A stretch of DNA of 32,026 nt from Lindgomyces ingoldianus (Eukaryota > Ascomycota > Dothideomycetes > Pleosporales > Lindgomycetaceae): assembly GCF_010093535.1 (NCBI RefSeq), contig NW_022985181.1, positions 367,888-399,913 of the forward strand, read 5' to 3'. The notes under the pieces were generated by a model. That model saw only the letters and a program-made list of their open reading frames with translations, ran no database searches and had not been told where the DNA came from. Of the stretch, positions 1 through 10,300 are shown one piece after another. The position numbers and the translations under genes are program-made. Each line of letters begins with the position of its first letter. The first letter of the stretch is position 1.

Positions 1-1657
1 AAGCATTATGCTGTAACTATTCTTTAACCTAGACAACCTACTTTAATGCGCTAACTATTACTGTTGCGTAAGAAGAGCATAGGGACCTTGCGTCGCGCAC
101 ATAGGCTTAGTGTCGCGCCTGTGTTTCAGACAAGCAGCCTAAGACACTTAGCGCCTAAGCTCTCTATAAGCCTTTTATAGTTAATAGACTTGCTTCTTAT
201 TGCTCTCTAATTAGCAGTTGCGACAATTACTCTAAGCAAGCTTTTCTTTTACAGATCATTTATAAACTGTTGTAGTATTTTAAGCTTAAGCTTGCCCTTA
301 AAAATATCTTATTAGCTATAATAAAATAAAAAGAAAAAGAAGCTAAGTATAAAGTTAAAAGAATCTTAGACTACTAAAGAAAAACATACTTAGTTAAGTA
401 GAAAGAATACTTAATTAGTAAAAGCACTTAAGAGCTTATTAAAAACCTATTAAACACTTCTCTAATTTTTTATAATTATCTAAAATTACTTTAAAATTAG
501 AAATTTCTTTCTAACTTAGACTCTTTTCTAATCTATACTAATCTAGCAAAAGTTCCCTAGGCTAAGAAATGTTGTTAGCAGCTAAAGTTATAAAAGCATT
601 AGTTAGCTATAATATAAGAAACCTGCAACCCTTTAACATAGGCTGCAGAGAAGGAAGGCTGTTTGCCTTTACCTTAAGTGCTTTAAGCTTATCTAGCAAT
701 AAAAGGTCTTTTTTTAGATACTTTACCTTTTTATCTACTAGCACTTTTAACTATTTTTAGATTTACTCTTTTTAAGCTATAAAGGACTAAAGACACTTTA
801 GCAACTTAGCTTGCTCCTGCATCTTTCTTTTCTTCTTCTGTGTCTCCTTCTCTTCTGCTGCCTCTAGCTCCCTAAGCAACTTTTTCTCCTCACGCTCTAG
901 ATAATTCTAGGCTGCGTTAGAAATAAAAGCGTTACACTAACTGCCCTTTTACACACACTCTACACACTTATCTAATAACAAGGTTATTACGCAGGAAAAA
1001 CTATAGGCCTAACAAGGACTATAAGGACGCATCTTTGTACAACAAAGAGGGTTAAGCTAAGCAATAGTACAAAGGCAACAAGCAACAGCAGATAAACAAT
1101 GTACCTAATAAGGCATAGTTAAGGAAGATAAATGTGTTTAATGCTTTTAACAAAGGACACCTACTTATTAAAAAGAAACTCTAACATTTACTGCAGTGTA
1201 AACATAACAGCAAGGACGCTAACTAGAAGGGGAGCCTATGTGTTATAGCTAATAAATAGGCTATAATAAACTAATTAGCAGTTCCTTACTCTATAAATAA
1301 TAACAGATAGACAATTCTTAAGCCTATTTTAAAGGAGTTATGTAACAAGCTAGAAGAAGAATAGCTCTAGCTTTTAGACAGATGTGTAGAGAAATGCGTT
1401 ATCTAGTAGGAACCCTAGCATTGCAGGCAGTGCAGGCGTTGCAGGCTGTTGCAGGCAGTGCATGCAGTGCATGCAACGCATGCAAGTGCATGCAAATCTA
1501 TGTATATAGTCTTAGTCCTAGCTATTACTTAAAGGCTGTAATTAATGTTTAGTTTATTATTTACCTTACTCTACTTAATAGACTAAGAGGCTTTATACTT
1601 TTTTAATAAAGACCTAGCCGCCTTATATATCTTGTAACATATATACCTCTAATCTCT
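1..1657. other. Saturated repeat relic, no recognisable gene
   Basis: AT-rich sequence with the regional mutation signature. I recognise no protein. Read on the minus strand, about 780-905 gives a run rich in Lys, Glu and Gln (for example ELEAAEEKETQKKKRKMQEQ), a coiled-coil-like composition also found in the C-terminal tails of fungal pogo transposases. That resemblance is compositional only. Around 1130-1420 the plus strand can be read with few stops (including CNKLEEEQLQLLDRCVEK), again without a family match. The short open frame at 569-760 is in dead sequence and I do not regard it as a gene. Confidence 0.5.
1421..1496. repeat. TGC-rich short tandem array
   Basis: Irregular repeats of TGCAGGC and TGCATGCA with 9-12 bp spacing. 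Every unit lacks the depleted pyrimidine-C-purine sites. The array at 7061-7125 has a similar rhythm but contains TGCGG and GGTC. The copy here could be a mutated version of such an array, since CGG to CAG turns TGCGG into TGCAG. That link is inference. Confidence 0.6.
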
Positions 1658-1863
1658 GTTTACTACAAACTAGTGACGCTAGGCTCGCCTATACAGCTAT
1701 AAAGAGCAAACCACGACCTGCCTTCTAAACTCCGCCTACCCACTCTGCTGGACAGACCGTACACCTAATTCAGCTAAGTTCTTCCCCTTCTCTCACTAAC
1801 GTCATAATAGGCCGTTGTACTCCGAAAGGACTATTTCCCCGGAGTAAGGATTGTAACAAACAT
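1658..1863. mobile_element. Possible LTR, lightly mutated island
   Basis: About 206 bp bounded by TGTTTAC and GTAACA, with normal GC content and many sites that are missing from its flanks. Near the right end ACTCCG and CGGAGT can form a hairpin (about 1819-1846). Bounds of the form TG...CA and a length near 200 bp suit a small fungal LTR, probably on the minus strand (start TGTTACAATCC). I found no matching target duplication, so the edges are uncertain. Confidence 0.35.
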
Positions 1864-2007
1864 AGGCTTTAGACATAACTAGAAGCATTTATACAACACC
1901 TTAAGCAGTTACTTTAACACTAATATAAACTATAGCTAGTACTAGACTAACTAAATAATAATAACTTTTATATAATACTAATAAAAAAACTTTAATAAAA
2001 GTTTATA

Positions 2008-2072
2008 ACGTACCTAACAGGTTAGCCGGCCACACAGGTTTGCTAGCTACTTTTGCTAAGCCCCTACTAAAC
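2008..2072. repeat. Left terminal inverted repeat of copy A
   Basis: Matches the complement of 3808-3872 from ACGTACCTAAC inward to the shared CTTTTGCTAAGCCCCTACTA. It is more mutated than the right end: TTGGCC has become TTAGCC. The two ends together show a 17-bp direct sub-repeat of the CAGGTTGGCCGGCCACA type inside each TIR. Confidence 0.85.
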
Positions 2073-2229
2073 TCTACCTATCTACATAATGCCTTAACAA
2101 CAACACTAGATTAAATCTTCTAAAGAATGTTAGATATAGCTTGCTCTTTAAGCTTTTAAATAAGACTTAAAACTCTTCTTAAGACACGCTGTAGCTATTT
2201 ATAATATCTTTTACACAACACTAAGTAAT

Positions 2230-3730
2230 TAACGCGCTAGACAGCCTTTATAAGCAGAATGCTAGCCTAAATTAAGGAATCTAACTAAGCTTAAAAAGAA
2301 AGTAGTTGTTAAGTACATACTTAAGCTTATTACGTGTAGATTTCCCCTTAGGCTTATAGCTATAGCTAATATAGCTAATTCCTTGCGCGCAGAGCGTAAT
2401 CTAGGCTAGGTTAGCTTAAACTAGCCTAGTATGTAGGTTAAGCACTGCCCTAAGTTTATAATAAAGTTTAATTATAAGTATAATTATAAAAAAGTGCTTT
2501 ATAAGGATCTAGAGGTTATCTAAGGCTAGTTTTACCTAGTAGCTAACATAAAAGCTAAGTATAGTATCTAGAATAAAGACATATATAACTTTAACAAGTT
2601 AAGCTTTATAATAAGCTAAATATTAACTAGAGTAGTTATTATAGCTTTAGAGAGATAAAGACAGCTAAAGGTAATATAGTAAAGTAATAAGAAGTAGGTA
2701 ATAGTTATTTAGAGTATTAACATAATAAGGTAAGCTATTTTACTCTTTATTATTTTTAAAAGCTGCTATTACCTCTTTACTTAGTATAAAAAGAAGAATC
2801 TGCTTTAGAACTAGGTTATTACAGTTTCTAAGAACAGCTAGATAATAAATAAGCTTAGGCTGCAGTAGTTAAAGCACTTTAATAAGCATATAAAAAGAAG
2901 GGTTGTAAGCGCTTATTAACTCTTTATTATTAACAGCTATAAGAGCTATAACTTGCTTAATTTTTAGTAGTACTATAAAAAGAATAAGATTATTACTATT
3001 TACATGCCTTTACACTTATTACACTTTTTATAGCCTTTTAATGTAGGTTATTTTACCCTTTTAAAAAAGGTGTATAGGCGCTAAGCTAAAGATTTTATGT
3101 GTAACTAGATTACTTATATTATAAAACTTAAGTTCTTACTATGCTTTATACACGCCTATAATGCAGTAATTACTTTTAGTAATATCTAAGAAGGGTTTTA
3201 AAGCGCTAGTTTAGTCCTATTTAACCTAGAATAAGTTAAAATAGCCCTTAATATCTAGTTATATACTCTATTACTACTACTACCTATTAATAATAAGCCC
3301 TAGTAGTTGTAAACTCTAAGTAATGCTCTAGAATTTAAGTTATAATTAACACTTATAAAAGTAAAAATTTAAAGGCATGTAAATAGCTTACTAACGTCTG
3401 TAGTAGAAGCCTTTAAAAAAGTCTTAAAAAGGGCAGTAATTATTGCGCATAAGCTAGTGTTAGCATAAAAGAAGATTACAGAGCTTTAAGTAGTAAATAA
3501 GGCTACTACATAATGTAAATTACATAAAAGAAAGTAGATTTAGGTAGAAAAGACCTTAATAGTTAAGGATAGAGCTTGTCTAACTGCTCTAAAGGAGTTT
3601 AAAGCGCGTAGTAATAGGAAGAAGCTAAAGACGCAGGTGCGCGCTAAAGAAGGTAAGCTAAGTTAAAGGTAATACAGGTAGTGCAATTAGACTAGGCATA
3701 ACTTATATATGTGTAAGTAAGTAGCAGAAG
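2230..3730 (+). pseudogene. Pogo/Fot1 DDE transposase, copy A (dead)
   Basis: Reading through many TAA/TAG stops, the order of DDE_1-type transposase motifs is recognisable. A catalytic-core block reads DIYNFNKLSF near 2577, the second acidic block reads INSYKSYN near 2930, and a block reading FLQPFNVGYF near 3040 follows. A C-terminal Cys/His tail (near 3680-3715) resembles the end of the transposase at 12797-14636. The expected Asp residues read as Asn in at least two places, as G-to-A changes in a pyrimidine-G-purine context would give. Stops replace expected Trp and Gln codons. The protein cannot be made. Start and end are approximate. Confidence 0.8.
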
Positions 3731-3807
3731 TAGACTCTAAATAATATCTTGTGTTGTATTACTTTATACAGGGCTAAAGTAGGCTGTTTTGCGAGAGAAT
3801 AGGGTAG

Positions 3808-3872
3808 TTTTAGTAGGGGCTTAGCAAAAGTGGCCGGCCAACCTGTGTGGCCGGCCAACCCGTTAGGTACGT
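3808..3872. repeat. Right terminal inverted repeat of copy A, unmutated
   Basis: Contains two direct copies of GGCCGGCCAACC separated by TGTGT, ending GGTACGT at the TA target. Nine trinucleotides of the class depleted elsewhere survive between 3831 and 3862, while the adjoining interior and flank have almost none. The doubled sub-repeat is a plausible transposase-binding site; the binding role is inferred from pogo-family biology. Confidence 0.85.
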
Positions 3873-4378
3873 TATAAAGTTTTTAACATAATAATTAAAA
3901 AGCTTACACTTATATAAAAAGCACTAAGAATAAAATTTTAAAAAGATGTTCTACTGCACACTACTATTATATAAGCCTGTTAAGGAGAACTAGAACTAGA
4001 ACATACTATGTTTACTATTACGCCTTTATATAAAGCTTTATTTAGTAACTTATAAGCATTACTTTAAGTTACTATAGACTAAAAGGTAAACTAATACCTT
4101 TAGAAACTGCCTAATGTATACTACATAGACTGCTAATACAACTCTGTATAATAAAAGAAAAGCTTCCCTCTACGCAGAAGGAAATAATATAGAAGATTCT
4201 TATTTAAGTTTAGGCTATAATTTAAAGACAACTGCATATAAATAAAAAAGTGCTTTATCTACTATAAAAAAAAGTTAGTTATTAAACAACTTTTATAATA
4301 ACAATATATCAGTTAAGGACTAGTATGTTACTTTATATAAAGATTTTTATAATAAAACTTTATTATGTAAAGCTATTA
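3873..4378. other. Saturated sequence between two pogo copies
   Basis: Together with 1864-2007 this is the older sequence into which copy A inserted. On the plus strand 3975-4340 reads with few non-TAA/TAG interruptions (for example CIIKEKLPSTQKEIIQK), suggesting a former coding region, but I do not recognise the family. Confidence 0.45.
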
Positions 4379-5008
4379 ACGTACTTTACAGGCGAGTTGC
4401 TCACACACCTAAGTCGCTTACTTTTGCTAAGACTCTACCCTAACAAACTCTATTATAGCCTATAACAACCTGCTCTAGCACTATATAGTACAGTACAGCC
4501 TAAAATATTATTTAGATACTACTTCTACTTCTTACTTACATGTTTGTGTGTTATGCCTAGTCTAATTGCACTATTTGCAGTGCCTTTAGAATAGCTTACC
4601 TACTTTAGCTTACACCTGCTTCTTTACCTTCTTTCTGTTACTACGCGCTTTAAACTCCTTTAAAGCTGTTAAGCGTAGGCCTTCTTAAATTATTTAGGTT
4701 TTTTTTACCTTAATTTACTTTTTTTATGTAATTTATGTTATGCAGTAGCTTTATTAGCTTTTTAAAGCTTAGTAATTTCCTATTACACTAACACTAGCTT
4801 ATACATAATTATTACTGCACTTTTTAAAACCCTTTTAAACACTTTAACTATAGAAGTTAGTAAATTATTTATATGCTTTTAAATTTTTATTTTTATAAGC
4901 ATTAATTATAACCTAAGTTTTAGAGTATTTCTAAGAGTTTATAACTACTAGAGCTTGTTATGTATAAGTAGTAGTAGTAATAAAGTGCATAACTTTACAT
5001 TAAGGCTT
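4379..5008 (-). mobile_element. Truncated pogo-type element, copy D
   Basis: Starts at TA (4377-4378) followed by ACGTACTTTACAGG, a variant of the copy A terminus. It continues with a minus-strand counterpart of the 3' half of the copy A transposase region. Parallel segments include the run of AGTAGTAGTAGTAA near 4965 and the Cys/His tail near 4545. Similarity stops near 5008, where the transposase core would begin, so the 5' half is missing. The TIR has two offset sub-repeats (GAGTTGCTCAC and AAGTCGCTTAC). Confidence 0.75.
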
Positions 5009-5014
5009 ATTATT

Positions 5015-5032
5015 AGCAGAGCTTGCTCTGCT
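5015..5032. repeat. Small perfect hairpin at a truncation point
   Basis: AGCAGAGC and GCTCTGCT separated by TT, immediately after similarity of copy D to copy A ends. The surrounding 5009-5280 is otherwise unrecognised mutated sequence. Confidence 0.6.
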
Positions 5033-5280
5033 TATTATATTCAGGTTTGCAGAACAAAAAGTTTAGCAGAATCTCCTCTTTTAGACGCGCTAGTTAGTTA
5101 GAATTTCTTTAGATAAACCCTAGTAACGCTATTTCTCTGTCACCTTATGTATTTCTAACATTCTTTTTTAAAAAAAAATGTATACCTAATATAAGTGCAC
5201 CTTTATGTTAATTTGCACGCAGTTTGCTCTAGCATGCGTTGTGTAAATTATGGTTAGTTGCGTCTATTCCACCTCTCTAG

Positions 5281-5370
5281 CCACATCGGTGTGTCGGGGA
5301 TTGGCATCAGCCATATTGGTGTGTCGGGGATTGGCATCAGCCACATTAGTGTGTCGGGGATTGGCACCTG
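5281..5370. repeat. Three 30-bp tandem units in a transposon end
   Basis: Three exact-length 30-bp units (5281-5310, 5311-5340, 5341-5370), each containing GTGTGTCGGGGATTGGCA and differing at only a few positions. They sit where copy D has its outer terminal repeat and run directly into AGTTGCTTACTTTTGCC, the conserved inner TIR. They are unmutated. Confidence 0.9.
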
Positions 5371-5755
5371 AGTTGCTTACTTTTGCCAAGACCACACCAC
5401 AACAAACTCTATTATAGCCTATAACAACCCGCTCTAGTACTATAAAGTACAGTACAGACTAGAATATTATTTAGATACTACTTCTACTTCTTGCTTACAC
5501 ATTTGCGCGTTATGCCTAGTCTAATTGCACTGTCTGCAGCGCCTTTAGGATAGCTTACCTACTTCAGCTTGCACCTGCTTCTTTGCCTTTGTCCTGTTAC
5601 TGCGCGCCCTAAACTCTTTAACAGCTGTTAAGCGCAGGTCTTTCTAAATGTAGCTGCCTTATTAGCTGCTTAAAGCGTAGTAACTTCCTATTACACTAAC
5701 ACTAGCTTATGCGCAATTATTGCTGCCCGTTTTAAAGCTTTTTTTCTAGAGGCAT
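5281..5755 (-). mobile_element. Truncated pogo-type element, copy E
   Basis: After the 30-bp repeats the sequence parallels copy D for about 380 bp (shared stretches include AACAAACTCTATTATAGCC), covering the C-terminal end of a transposase on the minus strand. It is cut off near 5755. It carries fewer mutations than copy D, so it is probably younger or less affected. The outer end lacks ACGTAC, so the real boundary on the left is unclear. Confidence 0.7.
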
Positions 5756-6090
5756 TACCCCCCTAGTATAACAGCGCAGGCAAGACAATAGGTCTAAATG
5801 CGGTAGGAATCCACTTAGAGGCATATAGGAGTGCGTAGGGACTTAATAACCTAGGAATACTATTAACACCTATAGGCCTTGTACAAAAGGATATCAGAAA
5901 GCTACTAAGCTAGCTAAGAGGAGAGGTGCAACTAAATACTTAGGGGAATAGAAGTATAGCAGGGGGCTAATATAAGGACCTTTTAGAGGTTCCAAGCAAC
6001 CTAAGATAGAACAATTCATAAGAATTGTTACACCTAGAACCCTCTCTATACATAGAGCTACTTGCAACACAACTAATATCTACTAGAGAT
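5756..6090. other. Unrecognised relic with a shared 19-bp motif
   Basis: On the plus strand about 5765-6080 reads with only a few TAA/TAG stops (for example GLNAVGIHLEAYRSA and LEPSLYIELLAT), suggesting decayed coding sequence of unknown family. At 6012-6030 it contains ATTCATAAGAATTGTTACA, which recurs at 10995-11012 beside the fold-back junction of copy C. It may be the end of another element. Confidence 0.35.
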
Positions 6091-6190
6091 TGCTGCCTAC
6101 TGCTGTAATCTACTGTAGTTAGCTGCAATTTACTATAGTTTGCCGCAATTTACTGTAGTTTACTGCAATTTGCTGCAATTTACTTTATAC
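6091..6190. repeat. 10-bp tandem array, ten units
   Basis: Ten consecutive 10-bp units with consensus TRCTGYARTT. The period is exact from 6091 to 6190. Similar words (TTGCTGCAAATTGCTGCA) occur inside the solo LTR at 6755-6810. Confidence 0.85.
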
Positions 6191-6335
6191 ATTTCCTAAC
6201 GCTGCTAGGTAATCTTTTACTAATACCTCTAAGCATTAGTCTATTATATTTAAACAGCAGTTAAAGAAGTGCTGCAGTTAAATGTTGTTGTTATGCGTCT
6301 ATTACCTGTCTAATACTACTTTGCTAAGTATTTGT

Positions 6336-6660
6336 TACAATACTTACTTGCTAGGTGCGCTAAGTTAATTAGGTTAGTCGTCACTCTAAGTACGCGAGCC
6401 GTTGGAGTCGGTAGGAGGAAAGGGAGAGGAAAGAGGAGGCGGGAGAAAGGGCAGACTAGGTCGCAGGTGTACAGTCCGTACTGTCGTCGTGCTTAGGGTA
6501 TTCAGGTTTGGCTACTTAGTTTGCCTCTTCTAGCTGTATAAGAAGCCACTTCCGGCTGTATAAGGAGCCAAGGGTAACAATCCGTGCAGGGGGATAGTAA
6601 AGGAGTTTGTTTTGAATAGAATATTCCCTTAATTAATAGTACTAGGTAGTAGGTAATAAT
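6336..6660. other. Lightly mutated island with a purine tract, possible LTR
   Basis: Begins near TGTTACAATAC and contains a nearly pure purine tract at 6411-6455 and GTAACA near 6570. Its GC content and surviving TCG/CGG/TGG sites contrast with the flanks. The TG...CA bounds suggest an LTR related to the island at 1658-1863, but I found no target duplication. No gene is seen. Confidence 0.35.
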
Positions 6661-6670
6661 TTAATGCATT

Positions 6671-7002
6671 TGTCAGATATGCGCACCTACTGTCAAGACA
6701 GGAGGAACGCTGGACGAAAGCTGCTACATAGTACAAGCAATAGGCTTAAACAGTATGTTGCTGCAAATTGCTGCATGTTGCAGCATTTTGCAGTATTTTG
6801 CAACAAATTGCAGCATGTTCCAAGCTGGTCGCGCATAGGGCTAGTGCGCGAGGGACTCAGACCAGAAAAACAAGGCCGAGCAACACAAGCAGAGCAGACA
6901 AAAAAAGATCAATCAATTAATACAATCAATCATCATCCCATACATCATATCCAAACCCATCATTCATCTTAGGAAGCCTAGAAACAGTGCTTCAATCTAA
7001 CA
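6671..7002 (-). mobile_element. Solo LTR with 5-bp target duplication
   Basis: A 332-bp unit with inverted ends TGTCAGAT and ATCTAACA, flanked by perfect GCATT duplications (6666-6670, 7003-7007). There is no internal coding sequence, so this is a solo LTR left by recombination. Its right 165 bp match, in inverse orientation, the sequence beginning at 31857; shared landmarks are the tract of AATCAATC repeats and CCATACATCATATCC. Orientation is minus, because the copy at 31857 begins TGTCAGATTG. It is partly mutated (TGACA has become TAACA). The open frame at 6664-6972 lies inside the LTR and is not a gene. Confidence 0.9.
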
Positions 7003-7007
7003 GCATT

Positions 7008-7330
7008 GATCACAGCCTTCTAAATAATGGCCGCAGTCCTAACTATATACTTGTGTTTTGTCTGCAGTGCCTGCAGGTCTTGGCGCTGCGGTCGTTGCGG
7101 GCACTGCGGTCACTGCAGGCAACCTATGCCTAATCTGTCTTTCGCCAGCCGGGGGCCTCCGGCCCGTCACGTGGTTGGCAAAGGTTCCACTCATGCCAGG
7201 CTGCATGGATAAAACGCCAAAGGTGCACCATCGGAGGCTCGGCATTGCACCAGCCCGACGAACTCCGATGCCCCCTGCTTAAGTCGTGACTGGTGCATCT
7301 CGGCCCAAGAACAACTAGAGTTAGTGTACA
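7008..7330. other. GC-rich unmutated island of unknown origin
   Basis: Carries a TGC-rich array at 7061-7125 (TGCGGTCGTTGCGGGCACTG) followed by GC-rich sequence with GGGGGCCTCCGGCCC near 7152. Several overlapping short frames exist on both strands because the segment has few stops, but none shows a family signature or consistent start. The sharp change at about 7330 suggests a late insertion or a fragment escaping mutation. Confidence 0.5.
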
Positions 7331-10300
7331 AAAGCTCCCTATCTAGTTTTAAATTAAATATTACACAACCTTTTGTAATTATTAAGTCTAGGACAAGTCC
7401 TGCACCTGTCTTGCTTCTGCTAAACACTAATGCAACACTGTTAAAGCACTATTAAGAGTAACATTTACCAAACTACTGCTAGTCCTTGCTTAACAATGCC
7501 TAACTTTCTTCTTATAAGAGATCTTAAAGTTGCTAACATAGGTCTACCTCTTGCGCTAAGAGAGCAATAATTCTTTCTTACTAAGCAATATCAATATCTA
7601 TTAATAGAAAAGAACTTATTCTGTTAGAATAGCTATTATAAGTATACAAGGCAAAGTGTATACCTTAGTGCTGCTAGTGCAACTTTTAAAGATGTAGTAA
7701 AGCTATTACAAGAGTAAATTAGTAGTAAACATTAATTAAATAAGAGCTAGACAGTATACTGTTTCTTTAAAGGGCTCTTTATAACTTTAAAAGAAGAAGT
7801 AGATAATATAAAAAAGTTTAACTGCTTATTTTAACTCTAAAAAGTTAATATAGTAGGGTTATAATAAAAATACTTAATAGTATTTATAGTAAAAATAATA
7901 TTATTATCTTAAGTAAAATTAATTATATCTACTTTATTAAGTATTTAATGTTATAAAGTATTTAATATAAATTAGACTGTAATTACTTTAAAACTTAATA
8001 TAAAAAAGGTAGAACTTTTATAGACTACAAAATTATACTAATAAGCAGCACTAAAAGTATTTTTATTAGTATAAAAGATACTAAAGATTAATTAGGCCTA
8101 ATATTACAAAGAATTATAAGCGTTAAGCGCTATAACACTGCAGTGTTATTAGCAGCGTATATAAGGTGTATTAAAGGCAATTAGAGAATGTACCTAAGAA
8201 TAGCTAGTAAAAAATAAAGTTACCTACTATATAAGTTTAACTTTAAGCCTGTCTATTTTACTGCATTAATATAAAGTTATAAAGCCTTTATAAAGGTAAT
8301 TAGAAGAAGAAAGTAAGTGTTATTTATACCTGCTTTAATTACTAGGTGCTTCTTATGCTTTGCCTAGTAAGTAATACTAGGCAGGGTGTTATCTGCTGTT
8401 AAATTACTATTAGATAGTAAAAGCAAGCTTATAAAAAGGTTATACTTTAAAGTTTAGTATAAAGCTTAATATATTTATTCTTGTCTACTGCAGTAATTAG
8501 GTCTGCTATTATAATTTAATAGTAAGCAGTCTTATCTCTAGTCCCTACTACACAAGGGATGCTTTAATAAAAGTGTACATAGCAGAAAAGCATGTAGCTT
8601 ATGCAATAAATGCGCTAATTCTTCTGTACAGGATTAAGCTTAGCTAGATACATTCTAAACCCTATATACTTGCGTTAGAGACTAGTCTAGGACTAGTGCT
8701 AAATAGGATTACTTACTAGCTATCTGCTTCTTATTTATGTCTATAGTTATAGCTGCAAATCTACTTCTATAAATGTGTTTTTATTTAATATTACACTTTA
8801 TAATCTTTTTACGTAGTTTAAAGAGTCTTTTAAATGTAATTTAGTATGTCTTATAGTAATTAACATTTATAAGCACTTAAGTAAGAGTAAATACTATAAA
8901 AATATTAGTAATATGTTTTTATAAAGTTTTAATTAACTTACTTTTACTATGTCTTAGTAACATGCATGCAAAAATAATTTTGTTAAAAAAAAAGTTATAC
9001 ACACACTTATATAATATGTTTATTTTAAATATTTTTATTTAAGAAAGACCTTAGCTTGCTTCTTATAAAAGTAGAATATTATAACACTAAACTTCCTGTA
9101 TTTAATCCCTTATATATATGCCTGTTTAACAGCTTATTAGCATGCATAATAAAAATAAATCTAATGCTGTTCTATACTAAATTAGGTTTGCCTTTATAAT
9201 TTTACTTATATTTAAATAATACACTAGCAAGGCTTTGCCTATTAGGCTAGCGTAGAAGCTTCTCCTTCTATATATACTAGCGTATTCGCGATAGGTTGTT
9301 AAGGCTAGCATGCACCTCTCCAGGGGTTAAAGCCTAAGGCTAGCAGTACTACTCTTATAGCTCTAGGCTAGCTTTAAACTAGGCTACATAGGATTAAAAA
9401 CACCTTAATAATTTAAGGCATAGGCTTACTAAGTATAAGGTTAAAGCAAAGAAGCTTATAGCATATAGTAAATAACTACTTTATGTATTTAATAAAGGTC
9501 TTCTTTAGTGTAAAAGGGCTATAGAAATAAGTTCTAATTTAGGTTATAAGTACATAAGGTAACATAATAAGGTTGTTAAGTATTTGCACTACAACCTTAC
9601 ACTTATAGTTATTATAATGTACTATTTTGTCTTAGCCCTGTAGATAATCTATTCCTAAACACATTATAAGCATAATATAAAAGAGAATAAGAAAAGATAG
9701 ACTTACTATAAAAGGCTATGTTTAACCTAACTAGCTCTATAATACAGCAATTAGCTAGTGTGTCTAAAGAACATCTATTCTAGATTAGATTATATAATAG
9801 ATTATAATGAATTATTACTATGTTAATACCTTACTAGAAATAGTCCTTATAGATTAATACATTAGCGCGTCTATTACAGCACTTAATATAGTATTAAGGG
9901 CAACTATAGGCATTCTAAATCTTATTAGTATAAACAACTTAAGTAAATTAAATATACTTATAGGTTCTCTTTACTTTTTTAATTAGTACTTATAATTAGG
10001 TTACTTTTACTAATAGCTTTTTTTAGCTTACATCTTTTTTAGTACTTAGTAATACTTTATTATTTTATTAAAGTAGCTAGAGGTCTTAAGAACCTTAAAC
10101 AAAGCCCTTTTATTTATAATTATTTTCTATGTGTAAGTTGTAACATGTGTGTGTGTTATATGCAGCAAGCTAGGACATATATACTAGTAAGCTTTAATGC
10201 CTTTGCACTGCATAGTCTAGCGCATACAGGGGACACCTAAGTAAGTAGATGTAGTTAGCTTCTATAACACTTTTTAGTTAAAGAAGTACTATGTATTATG

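Larger units (their letters stand above)
2008..3872 (+). mobile_element. Fot1/pogo-type DNA transposon, copy A (complete, mutated)
   Basis: A 1865-bp element flanked by TA on both sides (2006-2007 and 3873-3874), the target duplication used by Tc1/mariner-pogo elements. The ends are inverted repeats of about 64 bp starting ACGTACCTAAC. The interior encodes a dead DDE transposase on the plus strand. Size, TA target and protein together fit a Fot1/pogo element. A shorter derivative (23294-24425), a right-end fragment (11013-11386) and two relatives with altered ends (4379-5008, 5281-5755) lie in the same window. Confidence 0.9.

Noticed and set aside
569..760. Open frame of 63 codons
   Set aside because: Lies in saturated AT-rich DNA with no start context, family signature or neighbours; chance frame.
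6664..6972. 102-codon open frame
   Set aside because: Almost wholly inside the solo LTR (6671-7002).
7027..7427. Overlapping open frames on both strands
   Set aside because: Low stop density from GC-rich repeat sequence; none has a recognisable domain and they exclude each other.
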